Source: Sapria himalayana (lineage: Eukaryota; Streptophyta; Magnoliopsida; Malpighiales; Rafflesiaceae). Taken from it: DNA of 64,000 bases. Positions 52,401 through 64,000 of this stretch are shown piece by piece. Positions within the stretch are counted from its first letter, which is position 1. Every line of letters begins with the position of its first letter. Under the pieces are notes generated by a model. The model was not told the origin of the DNA. It worked only from the letters and a program-made list of their open reading frames with translations, and searched no databases. The stretch spans positions 1 to 64,000 of the forward strand of contig JAREIK010018579.1 of NCBI GenBank assembly GCA_029783825.1. Reading direction: 5' to 3'. The translations under genes were made by a program, and so were the position numbers.

Positions 52401-54014
52401 AAAAACTTAATTATCTATTATTAATAAGATAAATGTCAATTAAAATATAATTACAAAACCTAAAATGATTCACAAGCAAAGCAAAATATATTACTATATA
52501 ATAATTTCTTGTTTTGAATTTTTTTTTAAAAAAAGTTTATCTATAATTTTTTAATGAAAAATAATTTACATAAATTATATTTGTGTAACTCATAAATTAT
52601 TTTTTAATTAATATTTATATAAAAATAAAAAAATAAATAATTAAAAATGAATATTTAAAATTATAATTAAAAATAATGAGATTTATTATTTATTATTTAG
52701 GGTATACCGGTCTAATTTAAATTAGATCTATCTTACTAATAATTTATTTTGTAATTAATATTTCTATAAAAATAAATTGAAAATTAATTAAAATAAAAAT
52801 TTAAAATTATACTGAATAAAAATTAAAATGATATTTATGATTTATTATTAATGTACACTAGTTTAATGGTTTAAGTATTTAGAGGTTTTGTCTTTTAAGA
52901 GTTTAGCAATTTAGGTTTTTAGGCATTTAGTGGTTTATTTTGTAATTTTTTCTCATTTTCATAGGTTATAACCTTTGAAAATATAATATTATTTAACATT
53001 TTTTGAAATGTGAATGAAATATTTAGTAATAATAATATTAATAATTATATATGATATAAATTTTATATAAATAATTTTATTGATAGACATTATAATAATG
53101 ATCAAAAATTAAATTAATAAACTATTAATAATAAGATAGATATTAATTAAAAAATATTTACAAAACCCAAAATTTTTCAAAATTAATGTAAAAAATATTA
53201 TTGGATAATAATTTTTAATTTTTAAATTTTTACATCTTTTATAAGCGTATATTTTTTTTTAAAAAAAATAAATTATTTAAATTATATTTGTCGCACTCAT
53301 AATTTATTTTATAATAAATATTTCTATAAAAAAAAATAATAAATAATTAAAATGAATATATAAACTATAATAAATAGAAATTAAAATTAGATTTATTAAT
53401 TATTATGTATTATATAGCGGTTTAATGGTTTATGTATTTAGGTATTACGGGGTTTAGGCGTTTACTGATTTAATTGTGTATGCATTTAGTGGTTTATAGG
53501 TTTTATTTAAAAAATAAAATAAAATAACATTTATTTTTATTATTTTTTGATATTTTCAAAGGTTATAACCTTCGAAAATATAATAATTTTTTAATTTTTT
53601 TCAAAAGGGAATTCAATATTTAGTTATAATAATCAATATATTTATATATTATATTTCAACATAAACAAATTTAGTGATAAATATTCTAATAATGATCAAA
53701 AAATAAATTAATAATCTATTATTAATAAGATAGATATCAATTAAAATACATTTACAAAACATAAAATGATTCATAAGTAAAGGAAAATATATTACTATAT
53801 AATAATTTTTTGTTCTGAAATTTTTTTTTATTTTAAAAAGTATCTATATTTTTTTGATTAAAAATAATTTACGTAAATTATATTTGTCTAACTCATAATT
53901 TATTTTTTAATTAATATTTATATTAAAATAAAAAATTAATAATTAAAATGAATATTTAAAATATAATGAAAAAAAATGAGATTTATTATTTATTATTTAG
54001 GGTATACTAGTTTA

Positions 54015-54050
54015 ATTTAAGTTATCATTTTTAAATATAAGTTTATTTAT
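54015..54050. other. Satellite orientation-switch junction (head-to-head inversion point)
   Basis: To the left, a k-type monomer on the + strand reads GGTATACTAGTTTAATTTAA. To the right, from about 54,036, the sequence is the complement of the TTTTTGATGAAAAAT segment of another monomer (CTTCATCATAAAAATAT) and continues as complement to 64,000. The left arm carries the same segment at about 53,740-53,880. The two halves therefore form a long imperfect inverted repeat with a spacer of about 150-180 bp. Confidence 0.88.
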
Positions 54051-55660
54051 TCTTCATCATAAAAATATAAATAAACTTTTTAAAATAAAAAAAATTTCAA
54101 AAAAAAAATTATTATATAGTAATATATTTTGCTTTGCTTCTGAATCATTTTAGGGTTTTTAATTATATTTTAATTGATATCTATCTTATTAATTATAGAT
54201 TATTATTTTTTTTAATAATTATTAGAATATTTTTCAATGAAAATGTTTATATTGAATTTATATGATATATAAATATAAATATTATTATAACTAAATATAG
54301 TATTCACTTTTTGTAAAAAATCATAAAATTATTATATTTTTAAAGGTTATCATATTTGAAAATGTGAAAAAATATCAAAAATAATTTTATTGTTATTTCA
54401 TTGTTTAAATAAAACTTATAAATCACTAAATGGCTAAACAATTAAATCACTAAACTACAAAATCCTGATACCCCTATATAGATAATCTTTTAAACATGTA
54501 TATCCTAAATAATTATTAAAAAATCTCATTTTTATTTGTTTTCATTATAATTTAAAAAATTCATTTTGATTGTTAAGTTATATATATATATTAATTATAA
54601 AATAAATTATGAGTTAAAAATATAATTTATAAGAATAATTTTTCATCAAAAATTTGATAAGCATATTAAAAGAATAAAAATTTAAAAACAAATAATTATT
54701 ATTAAGTAATATATTTTGCTTTGTTTTTGAATCATTTTAGGTTTTGATATTATATTTTAAGTAATATCAATCTTATTCATAATAAATTTTTAATTTATTT
54801 TTTGATAATTATTAGAATATCTATCAATAAAATGTTTAAATTGAATTTATATGATATATAATTATTATGATTATTATAAATAAATATTGTATTCACTTTT
54901 AAAAATAATTTAAAAATTATTATATTTTCAAAGGTTATAATTTTAAATAATGAGAAACAATACAAAAAATAAATTTTTTGTTATTTCTTTTTTAAATAAA
55001 ACCTATAGACCACTAGATGTTTACTTACTTAAATCAGTAGCTCATAACACCCGAAACCCCTAAATACATAAACCTTATAACAGCTGTATACTACATAATA
55101 AATAATAAATCTCATTTTTATTTCTATTTATTATAATTTTAAATATTCATTTTAATTATTTATATTTTACTTTTTTAGAAAAATTAATTACAAAATAAAT
55201 TTCGAGTGAGACAGATATTATTTATTTAATTTATTTTTTATCATAAAAAAATATAAGCTTATAAAAAGATGGAAAAATTTAAAAATTAAATATTATTATT
55301 TAGTAATATATTTTTATTTGATTTTGAATCATTTTTGTTTTTTAAATATATTTTAATTAATATTTATATTATTAAAAATAGTTTATTAATTTAATTTTTG
55401 ATTATTATTATAATATCTATCATTAAAATTATTTATATAGAATTTATATGATATATAAATATACATGGTATTCACATTTCAAAAGATTTTAAAAATTATT
55501 TTATTTTAAAGGTTATAACCTTTCAAAAGCTAAAAAATTTTTTTTTATTATATAAATAAAACCTATATACGACTAAATGCCTAAAAACATAAATTTTTAA
55601 ACTCCTAAATGACAAAACCCCTAAATAATCGATATATTAAACCAATATATTATATATAAT
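54051..55660 (-). repeat. Satellite array block 7 (- orientation)
   Basis: Complement-oriented monomers g (54,490), f (55,090) and h (55,645), matching the + order h, f, g that follows the first solo LTR at 29,150-30,400. ATAAT at 55,656-55,660 is the left target duplication of the second solo LTR. No genes are visible. Confidence 0.92.
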
Positions 55661-56232
55661 TGTTAGGGAATTGTGCTTCCATGGTAGTGAGATAGAGATA
55701 CAGAAACACAAAACAATAGAAAAACATGCAATATATATATCACAATTCAGCAACCATCCATGATAGAATCAAAAAATGAGAAATAAACACCGAAAATAAC
55801 ATGGTTCGCTAGTCGCTCAGTACGACTAGCTAAATCCACCAGAAAATGCTCTTGCGTTACCGATTAAACCAACAGAAAAATCTTACAATATGCAACACAC
55901 TAAATAGTCGTGCTAAATCACACAGAGAGAAGAGAGAGAGACAATAAATAGTTCCACCCGTCCAAAAACAGCCACCGAAAATAAAATTATAAAACATTTT
56001 ATATTTAAATTTTTCTCGATTCATTTAACCGGAGCGGGTCGGATAATGAGATGGGTCAGGTTCTACTCCAATTTCGGCTTGCTGTCCGGTAAGCAAGACC
56101 TCCGTTATTGTGCTACTAATGCATCCCTGTCCTCTTAATATTTCCTTTCCTGCACTTACATGAAAATATTAAAAAAGAAGAAATATTTGTCTATACAAAC
56201 AGATTATCAAAAAATAAATTACATATACAGCA
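55661..56232 (+). mobile_element. Solo LTR of a retrotransposon, copy 2
   Basis: A 572-bp insert starting TGTTAGGGAATTGTGC and ending ATATACAGCA, so it has intact TG and CA ends. It is flanked by ATAAT at 55,656-55,660 and 56,233-56,237, the 5-bp target duplication. A GGTTCGCTAGTCG segment about 140 bp in resembles the TGGTTCGG motif common in Copia LTRs. It lacks an internal region, so it is a solo LTR. The minus-strand copy at 28,567-29,136 is its homologue at the same monomer position with the same target duplication. Both therefore descend from one insertion copied with its neighbourhood. This copy keeps its ends better. Confidence 0.9.
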
Positions 56233-59200
56233 ATAATAAATCTTAAATCTCATTTTAATTTGTATTCATTATGATTTTAAATATTAATATTACATATTTA
56301 TTAGTTTAATTTTTACATAAATATTAATTATAAAATAAATAATTAGACAGACAAATATAACATTAATAATTTACTTTAAAAAATATATATATTTTATAAA
56401 AATAAGTAAAAATTTAAAAACAAAAATTATTATTTAGTAATAAATTTACATGATTTTGAATCAGTTTAGGTTTTGTAATTATTTTTTAATTTATATCTAT
56501 CATATTAATAATAGTTTATTAATTTATTTTTTGATAATTGATATCATATCTATCAATAAAATTATTTATAATTAGTTTATATTATATATAATTATAATGA
56601 TTATTATTACTAAATATTTTATTCACATTTAAAAAAATTTTAAAATTATAATATTTTCAAATGTTATAACCTTTGAAAATGTGAAAAAATAACAAAGATA
56701 ATTTTTTTGTTATTTAATTGTTTAAATAAATCTTATAAACCACTAAATGCCTAAATACTTAAATCAATAACTTTTAAATCTCGAAAACCCTAAATAGATA
56801 ATCATTTTAAACCGGTATACCCTAAATAATAAATAATAAATCTCAATATTATTTATTTCATTATAATTTAAAATATTCATTTTAATTATTTATTTCTATT
56901 TTTATATAATTATTAATTACAGAATAAATTGAGTTAGACAAATATAATTTATATAATTATTTTTCATCAAAAAAATTTAGATAAACTTTTAAAAAGAAAA
57001 AAAATTAATAACAAAAAATTATTATATAGTAATATATTTTGCTTTGTTTATGAATCATTTTAGGTTTTGTAATTATATTTAAACTGATATCTATCTTATT
57101 AATAATAGATTATTAATTTATTCTTTGATCATTATTAGAATATTTATCAATAAAAATAATTATATTGAATTTATATGATATATAAATATAATGATTATTA
57201 TAACTAAATATTGTATTCACTTTTGAAAAAAATTTAAAAATTATTATATTTTCAAAGGTTATAACCTTTGAAAATATCAAAAAATAAAAAAAATAAATTT
57301 TTTGATATTTTTTTTAAATAACACCTATAAATCACTAAATGCATGCACAGTTAAATCAGTAAACTCCTAAACCCCGTAATGCTAAAATACATAAACCATT
57401 AAACCTCTATATACTACTTAATTATTAATAAATCTAATTTTTAATTCTATTTATTATAATATTAAATATTCATTTTAATTATTTATTACTTTATTTTTAT
57501 AGAAATATTTATTACAAAATAAATTATGAGTGCGACAAATATAATTATAAAAATATATATGTTTATAAAAGAAGTAAAAATTTAAAAATTGTTATCCAGA
57601 AATATATTTTACTATAATTTTGAATCTTGGTTTTGTAATTATTTTTTAATTAATATCTATCGTAATATCAATAGTTTGTAAATTTAATTTTGATCATTAT
57701 TATAATCTATATCAATAAAATCGTTTATATTAAATTTATATGATATATAATTATTAATATTATTATAACTAAGTCTTGTATTCACATTTCAAAAAATTTT
57801 AAATATTATTAAACTTTCAAAGGTATAACCTATGAAAATGATAAAAAATTATTGAATTTTTTTTTGATATTTTATTTTTTAAATAAAACATATAAACCAC
57901 TAAAAGCCTAAAAACATAAATCACAAAAATCCTAAATGAAAAAACCTCTAAATACTTAATCCATTAAACTGGTATACATTAATAATAATTCATAAATCTC
58001 ATTTTAAATTTTATTCAGTATAATTTTAAATTTTTATTTTAAATATTTATCAGTTTATTTTTATAGAAATATTAATTACAAAATAAATTATTAGTGAGAA
58101 ATATATAATTTAAATTAAACCGGTATCCCTAAATAATAAGTAATAAATCTCATTTTTTTTATTATAATTTTAAATATTCATTTTAATTATTTATTTGTTT
58201 ATTTTTATAAATATATTTATTACAGAATAAATTATGAGTTAGACGAATATAATTTATATAAATTATTATTCATCAAAAAAATATACATAAACTTTTTAAA
58301 AGAAAAAAAAATTCAAAACAAAAAATTATTATATATTAATATATTTTGCTCTGCTTCTAAATCATTTTAGGTTTTGTAATTATATTTTAATTGATATCTA
58401 TCTTATTAATAATAGATTATTAATTTATTTTTTGATTATTATTAAAATATTTATCAATAAAATTGTTTTTAATGAATTTATATGATATATAAATAAATAA
58501 TTATTATAGCTAAATATTATATTTACATTTGAAAATAATTTAAAAATTATTATATCTTTAAAGGTTATCATCTTTGAAAATGAGATAAAATCACAAAAAT
58601 AAATTTTTGTTTATTTTTATTGTTTATATAAAACCTATAAACTACTAAATGCCTAAACGCTTAAATCATTAAACTCCTAAACCTCAAAACCATTAAATAC
58701 TTAGACATTTAAACCATCTTTAAAGGTCTAAGTATTTATAAATAATATATAAATATCTATCAAATAATAATAGTTTATTAATTTATTTATTGATCATTAT
58801 TATATTTATATTTATATTTAGTTTATTAATACCTATCAATAAAATTGTTTATTTTTAATTTACATGATATATAATTAGTACGTTTATTATAACTAAATAT
58901 TGTATTCACATTTGAAAAAAATATAAAAAATATTATATTTATAAAGATTATAACCTTTAAAATTGATAAAAAATTTGAAAAATAATTTTTTTGTTATTTC
59001 ATTATTTAAATATTACATATAAACTACTAAATGCCTAAACACTTAAATCACTAAACTCGTAAACTTTTAAATACTTAAACCATTAAACTGGTTTACCTAA
59101 ATAAGTAGTCATTAATCTCATTTTTATTTCTATACATTATAATTTTAATATTCATTTTAATTATTTATTAGTTTATTTTTATAGAAATATTAATTGCAAA

Positions 59201-59657
59201 ATAAAATTATGAATGAGACATAAATAATTTAAATAATTTATCTTCATCAAAAAAATTTATAAGCTTATAAAAAGAAACAAAAATTTAAAAATAAAAAATT
59301 ATTATTTAGTAATATATTTTACTTTGATTTTAAATCGTTTTATGTTTTGCAAATATATTTTATTTAATATCTATCATATTAATAATAGTTTATTAATCTA
59401 TTTTATTATAAATATTATAATATCGATCAATAAAATTATTTATATTGAATTTACATGATATTTAATTTTTATGATTATTATAATTAAATATTATATTAAC
59501 ATTTGAAAAAAAAATTAAAAATTATAATATTTTCAATGGTTATAATCGTGAAAATGAGAAAAAATCATAAAAATAATTTTTTTGTTATTTAATTATTTAA
59601 ATAAAACCTATAAACCACAAAATACCTAAATACTTAAATTACTCAACTTCTAAACCC
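56233..59657 (-). repeat. Satellite array block 8 (- orientation)
   Basis: Read on the minus strand from 59,657, the variants are n, o, p, k-i, j, l and the left part of an h-adjacent monomer. This is the same order as after copy C. The palindrome is perfect over 32 bp at 57,246-57,277. This block is about 340 bp longer than its + counterpart because it lacks the deletion seen near 28,010. No genes are visible. Confidence 0.92.
57246..57277. repeat. Perfect 32-bp palindrome in the inverted block
   Basis: The same symmetric 32-bp sequence as in the + blocks. Being palindromic, it reads identically in both array orientations. Confidence 0.95.
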
Positions 59658-62096
59658 TGATATTGCTGAACCACACACACATAGCGACGGAGCACAGTAC
59701 ACACGTGCACATATTCTCATCAATTTTGGTGTAGCAATTAGAGGTGCCAGCAAGTCCTGGAATGAGCCAGAAGTATGGGCCACCAGCTTGTAGAGGGCCC
59801 CACTAGCAAGCTGGGATGATAACATTCAGACAACTGACGAGATCGAGCAAAGTGGTCGAGAGTAAACCCAGGAGTAGCTAGGAATGGGCCAACTAGCCCT
59901 ATCAGGCAGCATAGAGGGCCACCGAACTGTCGCCCAATAGGAGTAGTGGGTAATCCATGATTAATTGGAGAGCTGGCAAAATCCGAAGCATCACGAAGCA
60001 GGGCCAGTAAGCAATAAAGTCCAGACCAGCCATACGGGAGCGAAATATTCAAACTTGTAGTTTATGTTTGTAATCTTATTTTTTTTTGGACATTGTATAC
60101 ACCATGTACTTGTAGAGATGGATCATGACATACTCACACACACAATCTTGTCTATTCTCTATGTAGCATGCAAAGAGGGCAACTGGAACCATGAGTATCT
60201 CTAAGTGGGGCCCACTAATGTATTTTGTAAATACACATTAGGTGATGCTACACTCCCGAAAGTAGAAGACCCATCTTTATAGCATTTTGTAATTTTACTT
60301 GTTTTCTAGCTTGGTTGTATGCGTAGATAATTAGACTATGAGATGGACCTCATCACACATGCGCACCGATGCATGCATATTTTTTGATATTTTGTCGGTG
60401 CAATATACCGCCACTTCTTGGAGCTCGAGGAGGAATCATTTTAACCCACTAGATAGTCTTTTGCGGATCATTGGAGCAAAAGAATGTGAAATTCAGAGGT
60501 GAGAATGAATTGACAAAGTGCAGTAGATATGGACTTGTGGATTTATGGGTATTCAATTTTACATTTATTTCATTCATAGCAATGACATAGGCAAATGCTT
60601 GATGCTGCATGTCACACACATCCACAATCATATATTTGCATAGTTTTAATATGGTGCATCATTCAGGTTCCTCCAAAAGGCTTTGAAAAATCCGAATGGA
60701 AAGGATTCAGTGCGCATAATGACTCAATGCCAACTCTGAAGTTCGGGAATGCCAAGTGATTTCAGTTGTATTCATATGCTTGGAATTATTAGGCATTATG
60801 TTTTTTTATGCATTTTATGCATAGAATCATTAAGGTCCATAAATTTGGTGGCATGGCCTAAATTAGTCAGCTTTTTAGTCTCTTGTAATTTGTGTGCCTA
60901 AATGATAAATAAAGTGAGTATTTTCCAAAAAAAAAACAAAAAAAACCATAAACCCTAAACTTTAAATCCTAAACTTACACCATAAACTATAACCCTAATC
61001 CATAAACCCTAAATCCTAAATCCTAAATCAAATGACTAATTGTTAAATTTAAATTGAAATTCACAACTTTTAGGAATGTCACAAATTTATCTTTTTGTAT
61101 ATGTAACACAAAGTCATGACTCAAGGGGTGAGTTATGGATTCACTCTCTTTCTTGCTTTAGATTATTGTAGCATTAGCAATGGTCATGATTGTATATTTG
61201 TCTCTAGAACACAAAATCATATCGATCGAGAATATGCCATAACTTGTGTCTCTCTGTTGAACATATTGTTATGGCACTAAGAATGATCATGAATACATAT
61301 TTAATCACTATAATACTGGGTCACAGTATTGGATATGATCATAGCTTGTGCATTTTATCTTTATATTGCAAAGTTATTGCACTAGGAATGATTGTAACTT
61401 TGAACATTCCTCAAGAGCAAAAGTCATGACCCTAGAAATAGTTAAAGCTAGAGTACTACTCTTTATAACTTTCTATAGCTAAATTCTTGGGATTGGAAAT
61501 ATCACTATGGCTTTTTCCTTTGATTTGTGACCTCAAGTGTCAATATGCAAGACTAATATTTTGAGCAATGATTAAGACCTTTTATACATTTGAATATGAT
61601 TCATTTACACCTTTTGGGTATTGTGAGCTTGTATACATAACTCATTTAATATAAAAAGAAAGAAATGATTATATTCGTATCCATCAGGATATAAAAAAAG
61701 GCTTAGACATGCCAATAAATAAATTTTTTGATTCTTATTGAAAGAGAGCCCATACTTCTTGCCCTGACTCAAACCGCCCAGGGGATAGTTTGTTATAAAG
61801 GCTACAAGGTGGTTTTTTTTTTAGGAGAACAATGTTTTAAAAAAATTGCTGAGTGTGTGCATGAGAGATATTTTAGAAGAAATTACAATAATCAATATAA
61901 ATAGCATCCTCAACAACTAGCTATTTCAACACATAGGGTTACAACTTTGGTTTAGTCTGTTAGCATACATGAGTCAAATTACCTTTGATAGCCCAGTGAT
62001 TCAACATCAAATATGATGAGACATAATAGAGTTAAAGTAAAAGCTCCTATTATTTTGGTTAGAGCCTTAACAATCATTTTAGAGTTAAGAGAGTAA
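59658..62096 (-). repeat. Complex interspersed element, copy D (~2.44 kb, minus strand)
   Basis: Reverse complement of the A/B/C element, complete across the part deleted in C and lacking the duplication of A. On the minus strand it begins in k-type satellite (near 62,096) and ends next to the n-type monomer (near 59,658), as in A-C. Its 104-codon minus-strand frame (59,738-60,052) shares its first 50 codons with frames in A and C, then runs out of register. This fits decaying non-coding sequence. No terminal repeats or target duplication were found. Confidence 0.82.
60944..61030 (-). repeat. Degenerate telomere-like tract in copy D
   Basis: CCATAAACCCTAAAC, CCATAAACCCTAAATCC and a triplicated CCTAAAT run. 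This is the complement of the tracts in A, B and C, with a clear 7-bp register and an adjacent A-rich stretch. Confidence 0.82.
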
Positions 62097-64000
62097 CAAA
62101 ATAAATTATTTTAATTATTCAGTATAATTTTAATTTTTATTTTAATTATTTATCTGTTTATTTTTATAAAATATTAATTAAAAAATAAATTATTAGTAAG
62201 ACAGATCTAATTTAAATTAAATCGGTATATCCTAAATAATAATGAATAAAACTTATTCTTTTTTCATTATAATTTTAAATATTCAAATTTAAGTATTTAT
62301 TTGTTTATTTTATATAAATATTAATTACAAATAAATTATGAGTTACACAAATATAATTTATATAAATTATTTTTCATCAAAATAATATAGATAAACTTTT
62401 TAAAAGAAAAAAAAATTCAAAACAAAAAATTATTATATAGTAATATATTTTGCTTTGCTTCTGAATCATTTTAGGTTTTGTAATTATATTATAATTGATA
62501 TCTATCTTATTAATAATAGATTATTAATTTATTTTTTGATCATTATTAGAATATTTATCAATAAAATTTGTTATATTGAATTTATATGATATATAAATAT
62601 AATGATTATTATAACTAAATATTATATTCACTTTTAAAAAAAATTTAAAAATTATTTATTTTCAAAGGTTATAACCTTAAAAAATGAGAAAAAAATAATA
62701 AAAATAATTTTTTGTTATTTCATTTTTTAAATAAAACCTATAGATCATTAAATGCTTACTTACTTAAATCAGTAAGCTCATAAATTTCGAAACCCCTAAA
62801 TACATAAACCTTTTAATAGCTATATATTACTTAATAAATAATAAATCTCATTTTTATTTCTATTTATTATAATTTTAAATATTCATTTTAATTATTTATA
62901 GTTTAATTTTATAGAAAAATTAATTACAAAATAAATTTCGAGTTAGACAAATATTATTTAAATAATTTATTTTAATAAAAAAAATATATCCTTATAAAAA
63001 GAAGAATTATTTTAAAAATTAAATATTATTATTTAGTAATATATTTTCATTTGATTTTGAATCATTTTGTGTTATGTAAATATATTTTAATTAATATTTA
63101 TATTATTAATAAAAGTTTATTAATTTAATTTTTGATCATTATTATAATATCTCTCATTAAAATTATTTATATTGAATTTTAATGATATATAATTATTAAG
63201 ATTAATATAAGTAAACATTGTATTCACATTTGAAAAAATTTCAAAAATTTTTTTATTTTCAAAGATTATAGCCTTTGAAATTAAAAAAAGAATTTTAAAT
63301 TTTTATTATATAAATAAAACCTATAAACCACTAAATGCATAAAAACATAAATTGCTAAACACCTAAAAGACAAAACTCAAAATAATAAACCATTAAATCG
63401 GTATACCATATATAATAAATCATAAATCTCATTTTAATTTGTATTCATTATAATTTTAAATATTCATTTTAATTATTATTAGTTTATTTTTTATACAAAT
63501 ATCAATCACAGAATAAATAATGAGTGAGTCAAATATAATTTAAAAATTTATTTTTAAAAATAATCTTATATAGAGAAGTAAAATTTTTAAACTATAAATT
63601 AAATTTAGTAATATATTTTACTTTGATTTGAATCATTATATATAGGTTTTGCAATTATATTTTAATTGCGATCAATCTTATTAATAATAGTTTATTAATT
63701 TATTATTTGATCTTTTTTATATTATCGAACAATAAAATTACTTATATTTAATTAAAATGTCTTATAATTCTTAAGTTATTATAACTAAATTATATTTACA
63801 TTTGAAACATATTTAAAAATTATTCTATTTTCAAAGGTTATAACCTTCAAAAATGATAAAAAAATCACAAAAATAATTTTTTATTATTTTAATATTTAAA
63901 TAAAACTTATAAACCACTAAATGCCTAAACATTTAAATCTCTAGAATCCTAAACACCAAAACCCCCTAAATACTTAAACCATTAAACCTAAATAACCTAA
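62097..64000 (-). repeat. Satellite array block 9 (- orientation, runs off the window)
   Basis: Minus-strand monomers m, h, f and k, read from 64,000 down to 62,097. The last bases complement the TTTAGGGGGTTTTGG tract of the m monomer at 2,280. The block therefore corresponds to 2,280-4,134 and 16,280-18,210, the same lead-in to copies A and B. No genes are visible. Confidence 0.92.

Larger units (their letters stand above)
39121..54030 (+). repeat. Satellite array block 6 (+ orientation)
   Basis: About 25 monomers. The order is rest of j, k-i, j, g, l, b, a, i, j, k-i, j, k-i, j, l, b, a, c, d, e, m, h, f, g, k-i, j, k. Perfect palindromes include 39,181-39,212, 40,526-40,557, 42,827-42,854 and 44,752-44,779. 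The stretch b-a-c-d-e-m-h-f (47,547 to about 52,100) repeats the order at 13,514-18,080, but here the following k site at 52,705 is empty: no complex element is present. Several open frames of 60-77 codons (for example near 42,254 and 46,544) are monomer-phase chance frames. No genes are visible. Confidence 0.93.

Noticed and set aside
1..64000. Regularly spaced repeats as a CRISPR array or prokaryotic sequence
   Set aside because: The unit is ~590 bp and diverged throughout, with no short identical repeats separated by unique spacers and no cas genes. The transposon is of plant type.
1..64000. AT-rich organellar genome fragment
   Set aside because: There are no organelle genes, rRNA or tRNA, and the window is dominated by satellite with nuclear-type hAT and LTR insertions.

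Overview
The window looks like plant nuclear heterochromatin, of the kind found in a centromere or pericentromere. It is extremely AT-rich and holds no intact protein-coding gene. Nearly 50 kb of the 64 kb is one diverged satellite family with a monomer of about 590-600 bp. The rest is mobile or complex repeats lying inside the satellite: a broken hAT transposon of the plant BED-finger (SLEEPER-like) group, two copies of one solo LTR, and four copies of an unclassified 1.8-2.6 kb element. The plant assignment rests on the transposon type, the LTR style and degenerate TTTAGGG telomere-like DNA. I do not recognise the satellite and cannot name the species.

Layout. Satellite in + orientation fills 1-4,134, 6,713-18,210, 20,685-23,656, 25,485-28,566, 29,137-35,416 and 39,113 to about 54,030. 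Near 54,030 the orientation flips, and satellite in - orientation continues to 64,000. The complex element has copies A (4,135-6,712, +), B (18,211-20,684, +), C (23,657-25,484, +, internally deleted) and D (59,658-62,096, -). The solo LTR is at 28,567-29,136 and 55,661-56,232, in opposite orientations. The hAT element is at 35,417-39,112.

Monomer anatomy. Each full monomer has (1) a palindrome centred on AAAGGTTATAACCTTT, up to 32 bp long in the best copies; (2) an AT-rich body; (3) in many monomers a TATAAGCTTATA dyad carrying a HindIII site; (4) a stretch of about 100 bp built of octamers of the form TTTANNNN.

Higher order. Monomer variants can be told apart by the octamer stretch. I label them a, b, c, d, e, m, h, f, g, k, i, j, l, n, o, p for this report. 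They recur in a fixed order: 'b a c (d) e m h f' starts near 1, 13,514 and 47,547. 'k + complex element + n o p k i j' follows copies A, B, C and D. A k-i-j unit of about 1,340 bp is tandemly repeated around 33.2-40.4 kb and 44.5-46.5 kb. The array therefore evolved by amplifying multi-kb blocks that already carried the complex element and the LTR. The - strand portion repeats the order of the C-to-LTR block, so 54-64 kb is an inverted duplicate of a block of that type.

There is no gene pathway here. The interest lies in the satellite architecture, above all the palindrome, which keeps its symmetry through paired changes in both arms.
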